Shown piece after piece: positions 1 through 5,242 of a stretch of 5,576 nucleotides of DNA. The position numbers and the translations under genes were made by a program. This DNA comes from Pseudomonadota bacterium (GTDB taxonomy: Bacteria > Myxococcota > Polyangia > GCA-2747355 > JACKDQ01), in assembly GCA_030591195.1 (NCBI GenBank), contig JAUVBO010000261.1, positions 1-5,576 of the forward strand. The letters run 5' to 3'. Numbering within the stretch: position 1 is the first letter of the stretch; each line of letters opens with the position of its first letter. The notes under the pieces were generated by a model. It saw only the letters and a list, made by a program, of their open reading frames with translations. It ran no database searches and was not told the origin of the DNA.

Positions 1-407
1 AGTTCGCTCGGAAGCTGGGATCCGACGACGCGGAGATCCCGCCCGAGACCCTGGACGTCCTGATGGCCCACGACTGGCCAGGGAACGTTCGTGAGCTGCG
101 AAACGCCCTGGAGCGTGGCCTCTACCTCTCCAACCAAGCGGGCACCGACAGCGCCTTCAAGTACATCAACATCTCCGGCCTCGGCGCCCCCGCTCGCTCG
201 ACCGGATCCCGGGTGAGCGAGATCCAGTTCGATCCGGCTTCGTCCTATCGCGCCAACAAGGAGCGCTGGAACGACGAGTTCGAGCGGCGCTACCTCGACT
301 GGCTGCTGAAGCGGGCCGAGGGCAACATCTCGCGCGCCGCCCGCGAGGCGGACATGGACCGCAAGTATCTCCACAAGCTGATCAAGAAGCACGACATCGT
401 CGTGTAG
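1..407 (+). CDS. Sigma-54-dependent transcriptional activator, Fis family (C-terminal part, 5' truncated)
   Basis: The gene runs in from the left edge; the visible frame (first full codon at position 3) gives 134 residues to the TAG at 405-407. Residues 25-32 read WPGNVREL, the hallmark near the end of the AAA+ sigma-54 interaction domain in bacterial enhancer-binding proteins. A linker of about 60 residues follows, then a Fis-type helix-turn-helix (about residues 95-134) with the segment [20 protein letters not shown], which would bind enhancer DNA. By family knowledge such proteins hydrolyse ATP to remodel the sigma-54 RNA polymerase closed complex. The sensor domain lies outside the window; the tail, with a DEFERRYL segment before the helix-turn-helix, resembles FHA-domain activators of myxobacteria, but that is inference. 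The target promoter is not identifiable here. Very confident on family, not on the signal. Confidence 0.95.
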   Translation, partial: FARKLGSDDAEIPPETLDVLMAHDWPGNVRELRNALERGLYLSNQAGTDSAFKYINISGLGAPARSTGSRVSEIQFDPASSYRANKERWNDEFERRYLDWLLKRAEGNISRAAREADMDRKYLHKLIKKHDIVV

Positions 408-468
408 CCGATTCACTGTCCTTGCCGGTTTTTTTGCTCCCCCCGATCGCCCGTGATACCCGTGTACC

Positions 469-1668
469 ATGTCGAGGTACGCGGTCCGTCTGGAGCTCTG
501 GCGAGCTGGCGAGCTGATGCTCAGCAAGACGACACCGCCGGACGGTGCCGTGGTCGTCGGGCCGACCTCCTCCGCCACGGTGCCCACTGCGGCCCTCCAA
601 GCCAACCTCCCCCTGCTCTGCCGGGCCCCCGGGGCCGCGGGCTATGCGATGAAGCTCGCCGCTCCCCTCGGAGGAGCGATCAGCGCGGCCGACCGCCTGC
701 TCCGGATCGAGGACGGCCTGCTGCGGGATCCGCGCCCCGAGCCACTGCTGCTGACCGACGGGGACCGCGGCGAGCTCCGCCTTGACGCCGATCTTCGGCT
801 GCGATTCTTCGTCGTCGCCGTCGGGCGCCGCTTCCGCACCCTCAACCCCATGGACTGGAAGCTTGGTTGCGCGCTGGCAGCCACCGCCGTGCTCGCGTTG
901 ATAGCCACCGCGATCGTCCTGGCGGCTGTTCCCCGACCACCGGACAGCCGGGCCGATCGCTCGGTGCGCCTGATAGCGGTCCAGTCACCACTGCTTCGCC
1001 GCCTTACGCCGCCGGTCGAGCCACCCGCCACCAACGTCGCGCAGGCCTCGACGACGACCAAAGAGGCGCAGGCCCCCCGGCAGCAGCAGCCATCGACAGC
1101 GCGCCGTCGAGGCGCGGCGAGGGCCCGGCAGCACAGGCGACATCGAGGACGCGCTCACCAGCGCCTGCTCGCTGCGCTCGACAACATCGGCGGCACGACG
1201 CTGACATCGTCAGCCCGGATCGACGTGTCTCGTTGGTCCGCCCTCGGGAGAGGGCTGACCAGCCGCTCGTTCGGAGCAAGCCCTCCGGGACGGGCGGTGA
1301 CCACCCTTCGCCTGGACGCACCTGCCAGTCGCGAGTCCCGGCGCCGGCTTCTCTCACGACGGACCGCACCCGCCACAGGACCCTCTCGAGATGTCATCGC
1401 GCGGGTCGTCGCTCGGGGGCGCGGCAAGATCCAGCACTGCTTCGAGCGTCAACTGCTGATCGGCGGCAAGCAGCTCGAAGGCCGGATCCTGGTCCGATGG
1501 CGAATCGGCCCCGAGGGGCGAGCAGAGGCGATCCGGATCGTCGAGGACACCGTCGGCAGCCCCCAGGTTCGACGCTGCGTCACCCAGACCGTCGGGCGGT
1601 GGAGCTTTCCCGCCGCAGCCACGGCAATCACCGTGGTCTACCCCTTCGAGTTCTTTGTAGATTCGTGA
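469..1668 (+). CDS. AgmX/PglI C-terminal domain protein, single-pass membrane, TonB-like (GltG/AgmX-type)
   Basis: A 399-residue protein. Residues about 4-121 form a beta-rich N-terminal module starting YAVRLELWRAGEL that resembles the cytoplasmic domain preceding the membrane segment in myxobacterial GltG/AgmX-type proteins. One hydrophobic segment spans about residues 133-154. A long Pro/Gln/Arg-rich linker (about 155-305) is followed by the C-terminal domain (about 308-397), with paired cysteines Cys324 (IQHCFERQL) and Cys370 (VRRCVTQTVGRWSF) and the closing YPFEF strand, all characteristic of the AgmX/PglI C-terminal domain. Family members are found with gliding-motility or TonB/ExbBD-like energy-transduction systems; the cysteines probably form a periplasmic disulfide. 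The ATG at 469 is the only start after the in-frame TGA at 454-456, and no Shine-Dalgarno is visible. The linker is unusual: relatives are glycine-rich there, while this one is arginine-rich (about 212-232). No ExbB/ExbD partner is in the window, so the process it serves is unknown. Confidence 0.85.
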   Translation: MSRYAVRLELWRAGELMLSKTTPPDGAVVVGPTSSATVPTAALQANLPLLCRAPGAAGYAMKLAAPLGGAISAADRLLRIEDGLLRDPRPEPLLLTDGDRGELRLDADLRLRFFVVAVGRRFRTLNPMDWKLGCALAATAVLALIATAIVLAAVPRPPDSRADRSVRLIAVQSPLLRRLTPPVEPPATNVAQASTTTKEAQAPRQQQPSTARRRGAARARQHRRHRGRAHQRLLAALDNIGGTTLTSSARIDVSRWSALGRGLTSRSFGASPPGRAVTTLRLDAPASRESRRRLLSRRTAPATGPSRDVIARVVARGRGKIQHCFERQLLIGGKQLEGRILVRWRIGPEGRAEAIRIVEDTVGSPQVRRCVTQTVGRWSFPAAATAITVVYPFEFFVDS

Positions 1669-1799
1669 CCTGGCCGCCCGCGAGATACCGCCCGCAGCAC
1701 CGCCTAGGTCGGGCACGAGCTTGACGGCGGCGGCCACTGGGGTCGTGACCACGATTCAGTGCGAGTCCCTACGACGCCTTACCCCCCACGAAGTCCACG

Positions 1800-1970
1800 C
1801 TAGATCGTATAATCTACGATCGTGAACCCGCGATCGCCCTCCTTCTCCTGCTTCTTGGCGTCGTTTTCCTCGTCTTCCGGTGGCGCGATGGGCAGCTCCA
1901 GCACAAACGCCCGGTGACCTCGTCGCTCTTCGCGCCGCCGAATCTCATCAATGATCCAGGGATCGAGCAT
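1800..1970 (-). CDS. Small acidic/charged protein, 56 residues, probably a conserved hypothetical
   Basis: ATG at 1970-1968 to TAG at 1802-1800. The protein begins MLDPWIIDEIRRREERRGHR, has a proline-containing middle (LELPIAPPEDEE), a Lys/Glu-rich stretch, and ends DRGFTIVDYTI. There is no signal peptide, membrane segment or cysteine. Support for a real gene: a strong Shine-Dalgarno (AAGGTGA, 1980-1974) three bases before the ATG, a perfect TATAAT about 22 bases upstream of the start, and a well-behaved amino-acid pattern. From memory, short proteins with an M-x-x-P-W-I-I-x-x-I start, charged middle and D-R-G-x-x-I-x-D end recur in Myxococcota and relatives as hypothetical proteins; I cannot verify this here. 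The function is unknown. It lies tail to tail with the AgmX-type gene and is set apart from the upstream lipoprotein gene by a 305-base AT-rich gap, so it is probably transcribed on its own. Confidence 0.8.
   Translation of the reverse strand: MLDPWIIDEIRRREERRGHRAFVLELPIAPPEDEENDAKKQEKEGDRGFTIVDYTI
1803..1821 (-). repeat. Perfect inverted repeat, 7-bp arms, at the 3' end of the small gene
   Basis: GATCGTA (1803-1809) and TACGATC (1815-1821) are exact reverse complements around a 5-base loop (TAATC). The element lies in the last six codons of the 56-residue gene, directly before its TAG. It could fold in the mRNA of either convergent gene. No T-tract follows on the minus strand, so it is not a standard intrinsic terminator. 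A protein-binding site or transcript-stabilising hairpin is possible; chance is not excluded. Confidence 0.4.
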
Positions 1971-1973
1971 TAG

Positions 1974-1980
1974 TCACCTT
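1974..1980 (-). promoter_or_regulatory. Ribosome binding site of the 56-residue gene
   Basis: Read on the minus strand this is AAGGTGA, of which AGGTGA matches the anti-Shine-Dalgarno of 16S rRNA, ending three bases before the ATG at 1970. It is one of the two best ribosome binding sites in the window and decides the start of this short gene. Confidence 0.7.
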
Positions 1981-1992
1981 CCATACATTTTG

Positions 1993-2021
1993 ATTATACA
2001 CCGAACGTTGGTGTCGCGCCA
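1993..2021 (-). promoter_or_regulatory. Candidate housekeeping promoter for the 56-residue gene
   Basis: The minus strand at 1998-1993 reads TATAAT, a perfect -10 hexamer, in an otherwise GC-rich genome. At 17-base spacing the -35 position (2021-2016) reads TGGCGC, matching TTGACA at only three of six positions, so the -35 is weak. Transcription would start near 1986, giving a short leader of about 16 bases containing the Shine-Dalgarno at 1980-1974. This arrangement of -10, ribosome binding site and ATG in order supports a real promoter, although the -35 weakness leaves doubt. Confidence 0.5.
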
Positions 2022-2238
2022 CCCACCGGGCGGGGCTCATGTCATTATTTTTCAAAGATTCCAGATTCATGTACATAACCGTGGTTACTAGAAAAATCTG
2101 CCGTCCACATCAACGTGTCCTCGCTTACGCGAAATACCACATGACTAATGACCGCAGAATCGCCATCCTGTGATCCGCTATTCGGTACTAGTTATACGGG
2201 AGCACGGACAGAATGGATCCGGGTGGGGAGAGAATTGA

Positions 2239-2258
2239 TCCGCCTGCGGGACGGCGGA
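2239..2258 (-). terminator. Weak hairpin downstream of the NTF2-like lipoprotein gene
   Basis: TCCGCC (2239-2244) and GGCGGA (2253-2258) are exact reverse complements with an 8-base loop, 17 bases past the stop of the 231-residue lipoprotein gene. On the minus strand the following bases are TCAATTCTC, which is not a real T-tract. It could serve as a transcript end or a 3' stabiliser for the lpxD-fabZ-lipoprotein unit; the evidence is only its position and pairing. Confidence 0.3.
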
Positions 2259-2275
2259 CGGAGAACACGTCAGCT

Positions 2276-2971
2276 TCAGTCAGGGTCCTCGATCTTCCAA
2301 ACACCGTCCTCGCGGACGAACCTGACCTCGTGCCTGTCTCCATAGGCCATCGTCGCCGAGTTGCCGCTCTGCCGGATCGGCGCGCTGAGGTTCGCCCTGA
2401 GACTCTTGAGCAGCCGCTTGACCTCTAGTTGCTTCTCACCCTCCCACTGCTTCCGGAGCTTCTGCACCGTCATCGTCTCGGCCCACTTCTTCGGCACGAA
2501 ACGGAGCACGATCTTGTACCGGCGGCTCTCCACCGCCCGGATGAAGGAACGAAGCGCCTCCGCTGGGGTCCGCTGGTTGTAGAAGTCGATCGGGTCGGTC
2601 GCCATCTTCCAGCGGCCGTTCTCCACCACCAGCGTCATCGCATCGCCCTCGCCGTAGTCGAGCTTGGCGACCACCTTGACCTCTCGGGGCTTGCCTTGTA
2701 GCTGCTCGACGCTCAGCTTGACCTCCTCCGGATTCTCCTTGAGCATCCGGACAAAGTCCCTTCGGTCGTAGCGCTTGCGGAACTCGAGCGACATCAGGTC
2801 GTAGGCGTCGTCGTACCTCCCCGCCTTGACCGCCTGGGCGTACCGGCTGAGCACCGCCTCTGGCTTGAGCGTCGAGCGCGCCGGCCGGGGGCAGCCGACG
2901 AGGGCCAGCGTCGCCAAGACCAGCGCCACGATCGCGATCGCTGGGCCGATTCTCCTCCGGAGCTCTCTCAT
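2276..2971 (-). CDS. Lipoprotein with two tandem NTF2-like modules
   Basis: A 231-residue protein. The ATG at 2971 is preceded by an excellent Shine-Dalgarno, GAGGTGA (2984-2978) with a 6-base spacer. Residues 1-26 form a signal peptide with basic n-region (MRELRRR), hydrophobic core and lipobox LVGC, giving lipid attachment at Cys27. The mature part contains two similar modules, about 36-127 and 135-230. Each begins with a helix (VLSRYAQAVKAGRYDDAYDL and ALRSFIRAVESRRYKIVLRF) and ends with a strand-turn-strand (VVENGRWKM; VREDGVWKIED). This helix-plus-final-sheet pattern fits NTF2-like or DUF4878-type folds, which often bind small ligands or act as protein scaffolds. No catalytic residues stand out. 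It is the last gene of the minus-strand cluster, 79 bases after the PPC-like lipoprotein gene. Function unknown; membrane attachment is likely, the fold is an inference. Confidence 0.85.
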   Translation of the reverse strand: MRELRRRIGPAIAIVALVLATLALVGCPRPARSTLKPEAVLSRYAQAVKAGRYDDAYDLMSLEFRKRYDRRDFVRMLKENPEEVKLSVEQLQGKPREVKVVAKLDYGEGDAMTLVVENGRWKMATDPIDFYNQRTPAEALRSFIRAVESRRYKIVLRFVPKKWAETMTVQKLRKQWEGEKQLEVKRLLKSLRANLSAPIRQSGNSATMAYGDRHEVRFVREDGVWKIEDPD

Positions 2972-2977
2972 CTGATC

Positions 2978-2984
2978 TCACCTC
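2978..2984 (-). promoter_or_regulatory. Ribosome binding site of the NTF2-like lipoprotein gene
   Basis: On the minus strand this reads GAGGTGA, seven matches to the 16S anti-Shine-Dalgarno complement, six bases before the ATG at 2971. It fixes the start and shows that this gene is translated independently of the gene before it. Confidence 0.75.
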
Positions 2985-3016
2985 GCATCATCGACCCATG
3001 TATGATCAGGCGAACC

Positions 3017-3041
3017 GCCCCTCGCCGCAAGTCAGAGGGGC
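3017..3041 (-). repeat. Intercistronic hairpin between the two lipoprotein genes
   Basis: GCCCCTC (3017-3023) and GAGGGGC (3035-3041) pair perfectly around an 11-base loop. The hairpin starts nine bases after the TAG of the 558-residue gene and lies 33 bases before the Shine-Dalgarno of the next gene. The minus-strand sequence after it (GGTTCGCC) has no T-tract, so full termination is unlikely. It may stabilise the upstream mRNA 3' end or cause partial attenuation. The pairing is seen directly; the role is inferred. Confidence 0.45.
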
Positions 3042-3050
3042 TTCCGGGCC

Positions 3051-4727
3051 CTAGGGAGCCGGTGACGGGGTCATGCTCAGCAGGTATGAGTCGTCGGCTG
3101 GCACCCCACCAGCCCCCTCGCTGAGACGAAGCCAGCATCGCCCGCCCGCGGCTACTGGAGACAACGACATCGACAACCCACCGTCGCCATCGACCCGGTT
3201 GGCGGTAGTGACCTCCTTGCCATCGGGACCGATCAACGCGAGGCTCTTCGGCCGCCGCTTGCCGGTCACGCGCAAGGTGCGGGCCGTCGAGGGGCAAGCG
3301 ATCTCGATATGGTCGACATCAGCCTCCGGGTACAGAAACCCCCGCAGGGGCTCAGCCGGTTCGCGCCAAGCGGAGGCCTGTTCCCGGGCATCGTTCGGCT
3401 CGGCTTCCCACTGCCCGACCTCCGGCCGACGCCGCACAAGCAGGCGATAGACACCCAGCGGATCGGCGTCGTTGCCCCGCGGTGCCCTGACCCGCAACAG
3501 CCTCTCCGGCCCGAGGCGGGCCGCTGGCAGGGTCTCCGACTTGCCCGCCGGCGCCGCGTTCACCTCCCGCAGGACCTTGCCCGCCTGGTCGACCACCGCC
3601 AGCGCCACGTCAACTCCAGCAGGGGGGGAGACGACCACGCGCACCGCGCCGCCGTCGACCACGCGGAAGAGGTCGCGATCTTGGTTGTCGGCGAGGTTGC
3701 CGACGACGATCTTGCCGATGCTGACCGGTGTCGCTCGCTCGGCCGCGTCATTCGGCTCGAGCTCGGTCTGGCGCGGTGGCACCCGTGCCGAGACCCGCAG
3801 CGCATACTGGTTCTCGACGTTCGCCTGGCGGCCGCAGCGCACCTCGACGAAGACCGTGTCGGTAGTCGGCGGCACCGCGAGGTTCGCCAGCACCACCGGG
3901 TCGCCCGCGCCACCGGAGCGGCGCTGGATCAGCGAGCTGTCGCCGTCGCGCACCGCGACCTGGGCCCGCACGCCGTCCACGCCGTCGAACTCCACCCGCA
4001 ACAACGCTCCGGGCGCCCGTTCGCCGAGGGTCACGCGATACCAGTCGGTGTCGGTGTGCCAGCCGAGAAACCCTACCGCCTCGCCTCCCAGGGCCAGCTC
4101 GCTCGCCCAAGGAGCCTTCCAGTTCGGCTCGAGCTCCTCGCCCGGCTCGCGGTCGCGCAGCTTGTAGCTGATCCGGTAGACCCGGTTACCGGCGGCGCGC
4201 GAACCGACCTTCGCCGCGCTCGTCGGCGGACGTGACGTCACCCGGAGGTAGTAGCGGCCGGGGCCGACCGCCAAGTTGACCAGCGCCTCACCTCCCCCCT
4301 CGCCATGATTGTTGACCTTGACCAGCCGCTTGCCCTCCGCCGAGAAGGCCTCGAGCACCAGATCGGCAGCGGCGATGCCGCTCAGCGAGGCCTCGAGGAT
4401 TCGATTCACCTCGACCGGGATCCGGTACCAGTCCTGATCGCGTCCGCCGTCCTTGGTGCGAGCCGAGAGCGTGCCACCAACAGGCTTCTCCAGCTCGAGC
4501 TCCTGAGCCTGGCGCCGTTCGTCGTTCGGCTCCTGCTCCGGTGCGGCGCTGGCCCGAACGAGCTCGTCAGGATCGACCACCACCACCGCAGGCCCCCGGC
4601 GCGCCGGACCACCGCCCCGGCCGCTGCAACGACAGCCTGCAGCGACGAGCGGCAGCACTGCAGCAAGCAGCGCCACGACGGCTACGCGGCGCCACCCAGC
4701 CACGCGCCAGCGACTGATCCGCGTCAC
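3051..4727 (-). CDS. Large lipoprotein with four PPC-like (pre-peptidase C-terminal type) repeats
   Basis: A 558-residue protein starting at a GTG (4727) that overlaps the fabZ TGA by four bases (GTGA), so translation is probably coupled. A signal peptide (basic start, core about 14-31) ends in a relaxed lipobox AAGC, giving a lipidated Cys32. A Gly/Arg-rich tether follows, then four repeats, each opening with an E-P-N motif (E66, E200, E324, E443) and followed 28-33 residues later by D-W-Y, D-W-Y, D-L-F or D-H-I (Asp 99, 228, 352, 472). Each then has a strand resembling the PPC D-x-x-L motif (ADLVLEAF, GVDVALAVVD). This spacing matches the bacterial PPC fold, a beta-sandwich common in secreted proteases and surface proteins. 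No protease or other catalytic domain is present, so an adhesive or scaffold role at the outer membrane is likely but inferred. The fourth repeat is the most degenerate. A second GTG at 4703 is a possible alternative start that would still leave a signal peptide. Confidence 0.88.
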   Translation of the reverse strand: MTRISRWRVAGWRRVAVVALLAAVLPLVAAGCRCSGRGGGPARRGPAVVVVDPDELVRASAAPEQEPNDERRQAQELELEKPVGGTLSARTKDGGRDQDWYRIPVEVNRILEASLSGIAAADLVLEAFSAEGKRLVKVNNHGEGGGEALVNLAVGPGRYYLRVTSRPPTSAAKVGSRAAGNRVYRISYKLRDREPGEELEPNWKAPWASELALGGEAVGFLGWHTDTDWYRVTLGERAPGALLRVEFDGVDGVRAQVAVRDGDSSLIQRRSGGAGDPVVLANLAVPPTTDTVFVEVRCGRQANVENQYALRVSARVPPRQTELEPNDAAERATPVSIGKIVVGNLADNQDRDLFRVVDGGAVRVVVSPPAGVDVALAVVDQAGKVLREVNAAPAGKSETLPAARLGPERLLRVRAPRGNDADPLGVYRLLVRRRPEVGQWEAEPNDAREQASAWREPAEPLRGFLYPEADVDHIEIACPSTARTLRVTGKRRPKSLALIGPDGKEVTTANRVDGDGGLSMSLSPVAAGGRCWLRLSEGAGGVPADDSYLLSMTPSPAP

Positions 4728-5167
4728 GCACCCGCCCCGCGTCGTACGATCTGAGCCATCAGCTCGGCCTCGGCCACCATCTCACCGTCAACCCGCGCGG
4801 TGCCCTTCAGCTTCCATATCTTCGCCCCCTTGCGCAGGGGCTCGACCTCCAGGTCCAGGCGGTCTCCGGGACGGACCGGCCGCCGGAACTTGGCCTTGTC
4901 CACCGTCATGAAGAACAGCAACTGGGTCTCCGGATCGAAGGCCCCGCAGTGGTGCGCGAGGATGCCGCCCGCCTGGGCCATCGCTTCGACCAGCAGCACG
5001 CCGGGCATCACCGGGTATCCGGGGAAGTGGCCCTTGAAGAACGGCTCGTTGTAGCTGACGTTCTTGTGCGCCAGGATCCTCGCCTCGGTCACATCGCTCA
5101 CCCGGTCGACCAGGAGAAACGGGTAGCGGTGGGGGAGGATGGCGGTGATCTGATCAATATCGAGCAT
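4724..5167 (-). CDS. fabZ: 3-hydroxyacyl-[acyl-carrier-protein] dehydratase FabZ
   Basis: A 147-residue protein, the usual FabZ length. It removes water from 3-hydroxyacyl-ACP to give trans-2-enoyl-ACP in cytoplasmic type II fatty acid synthesis, and competes with lipid A synthesis for 3-hydroxyacyl-ACP. The start [21 protein letters not shown] is typical, and the hot-dog-fold active site is visible: His47 in [11 protein letters not shown] and Glu61 in LLVEAMAQ, the catalytic pair. The later [18 protein letters not shown] segment is also standard. The ATG at 5167 matches the family N-terminus; a Shine-Dalgarno AAGGAG (5184-5179) lies 11 bases upstream, somewhat far. It follows lpxD, as in the classic lpxD-fabZ-lpxA-lpxB order, but the next gene is a lipoprotein rather than lpxA. 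Identification is secure. Confidence 0.98.
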   Translation of the reverse strand: MLDIDQITAILPHRYPFLLVDRVSDVTEARILAHKNVSYNEPFFKGHFPGYPVMPGVLLVEAMAQAGGILAHHCGAFDPETQLLFFMTVDKAKFRRPVRPGDRLDLEVEPLRKGAKIWKLKGTARVDGEMVAEAELMAQIVRRGAGA

Positions 5168-5184
5168 CTTCGTCCGCGCTCCTT

Positions 5185-5198
5185 GCTGATCAGCTGAT
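5185..5198. repeat. Two overlapping palindromes upstream of fabZ
   Basis: GCTGATCAGC (5185-5194) and ATCAGCTGAT (5189-5198) are both perfect 10-base palindromes sharing six bases. They lie just upstream of the fabZ Shine-Dalgarno, in the 75-base gap after lpxD. They could be an operator or an mRNA structure, but short overlapping palindromes of this kind can also be chance. Confidence 0.25.
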
Positions 5199-5242
5199 TG
5201 TACGCTCAGCCAGTCCCAGAGTAGTACCGCTTGCCGTGGTAC

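Larger units (their letters stand above)
1971..2275. other. AT-rich intergenic island, 305 bases, no convincing gene
   Basis: By hand count, 2041-2100 is about 32% GC and 1981-2220 is about 48% GC, well below the surrounding genes. It holds the TATAAT and ribosome binding site of the small gene at its left edge, a short dyad TAACC-GT-GGTTA (2076-2087), the palindrome ATGTACAT (2069-2076) and a GC-rich dyad at 2239-2258. On the minus strand a frame stays open for 48 codons from 2191 to the TAA at 2047-2045. It lacks a convincing start and could be a gene remnant. No tRNA-like fold or repeat family was recognised. Confidence 0.6.

Noticed and set aside
422..438. Sigma-54 (-24/-12) promoter before the AgmX-type gene
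   Set aside because: TTGC at -12 fits, but the essential GG of the -24 element is not preserved at correct spacing (TGCC instead of TGGC). The neighbouring sigma-54 activator makes it tempting, but the sequence does not support it.
408..440. Intrinsic terminator after the sigma-54 activator gene, suggested by the seven-T run at 429-435
   Set aside because: No stable stem precedes the T-run; only about three base pairs can be formed.
867..1724. Long plus-strand alternative frame inside the AgmX-type gene, or a frameshift in that gene
   Set aside because: Both the N-terminal module and the C-terminal domain lie in one uninterrupted frame (469-1668), and the linker in that frame includes a family-like LLAALDNIGG segment. 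The alternative frame is low-complexity Arg/Pro/Ala sequence typical of GC-rich shadows.
1669..1799. Terminator for the AgmX-type gene in the convergent gap
   Set aside because: Only short dyads such as GGTC-GT-GACC are present, without a T-tract.
1808..1813. Plus-strand TATAAT as a promoter
   Set aside because: It lies inside the inverted repeat in the minus-strand small gene, and no plus-strand gene follows within a sensible distance.
2148..2345. 65-codon plus-strand open frame in the AT-rich island
   Set aside because: It runs into the 3' end of the opposing lipoprotein gene, has no ribosome binding site and no family-like pattern.
3309..4235. 308-codon plus-strand open frame opposite the PPC-like lipoprotein
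   Set aside because: Antisense to a well-supported gene, with Arg/His/Leu-rich composition expected from reverse reading of GC-rich codons, and no recognisable domain.
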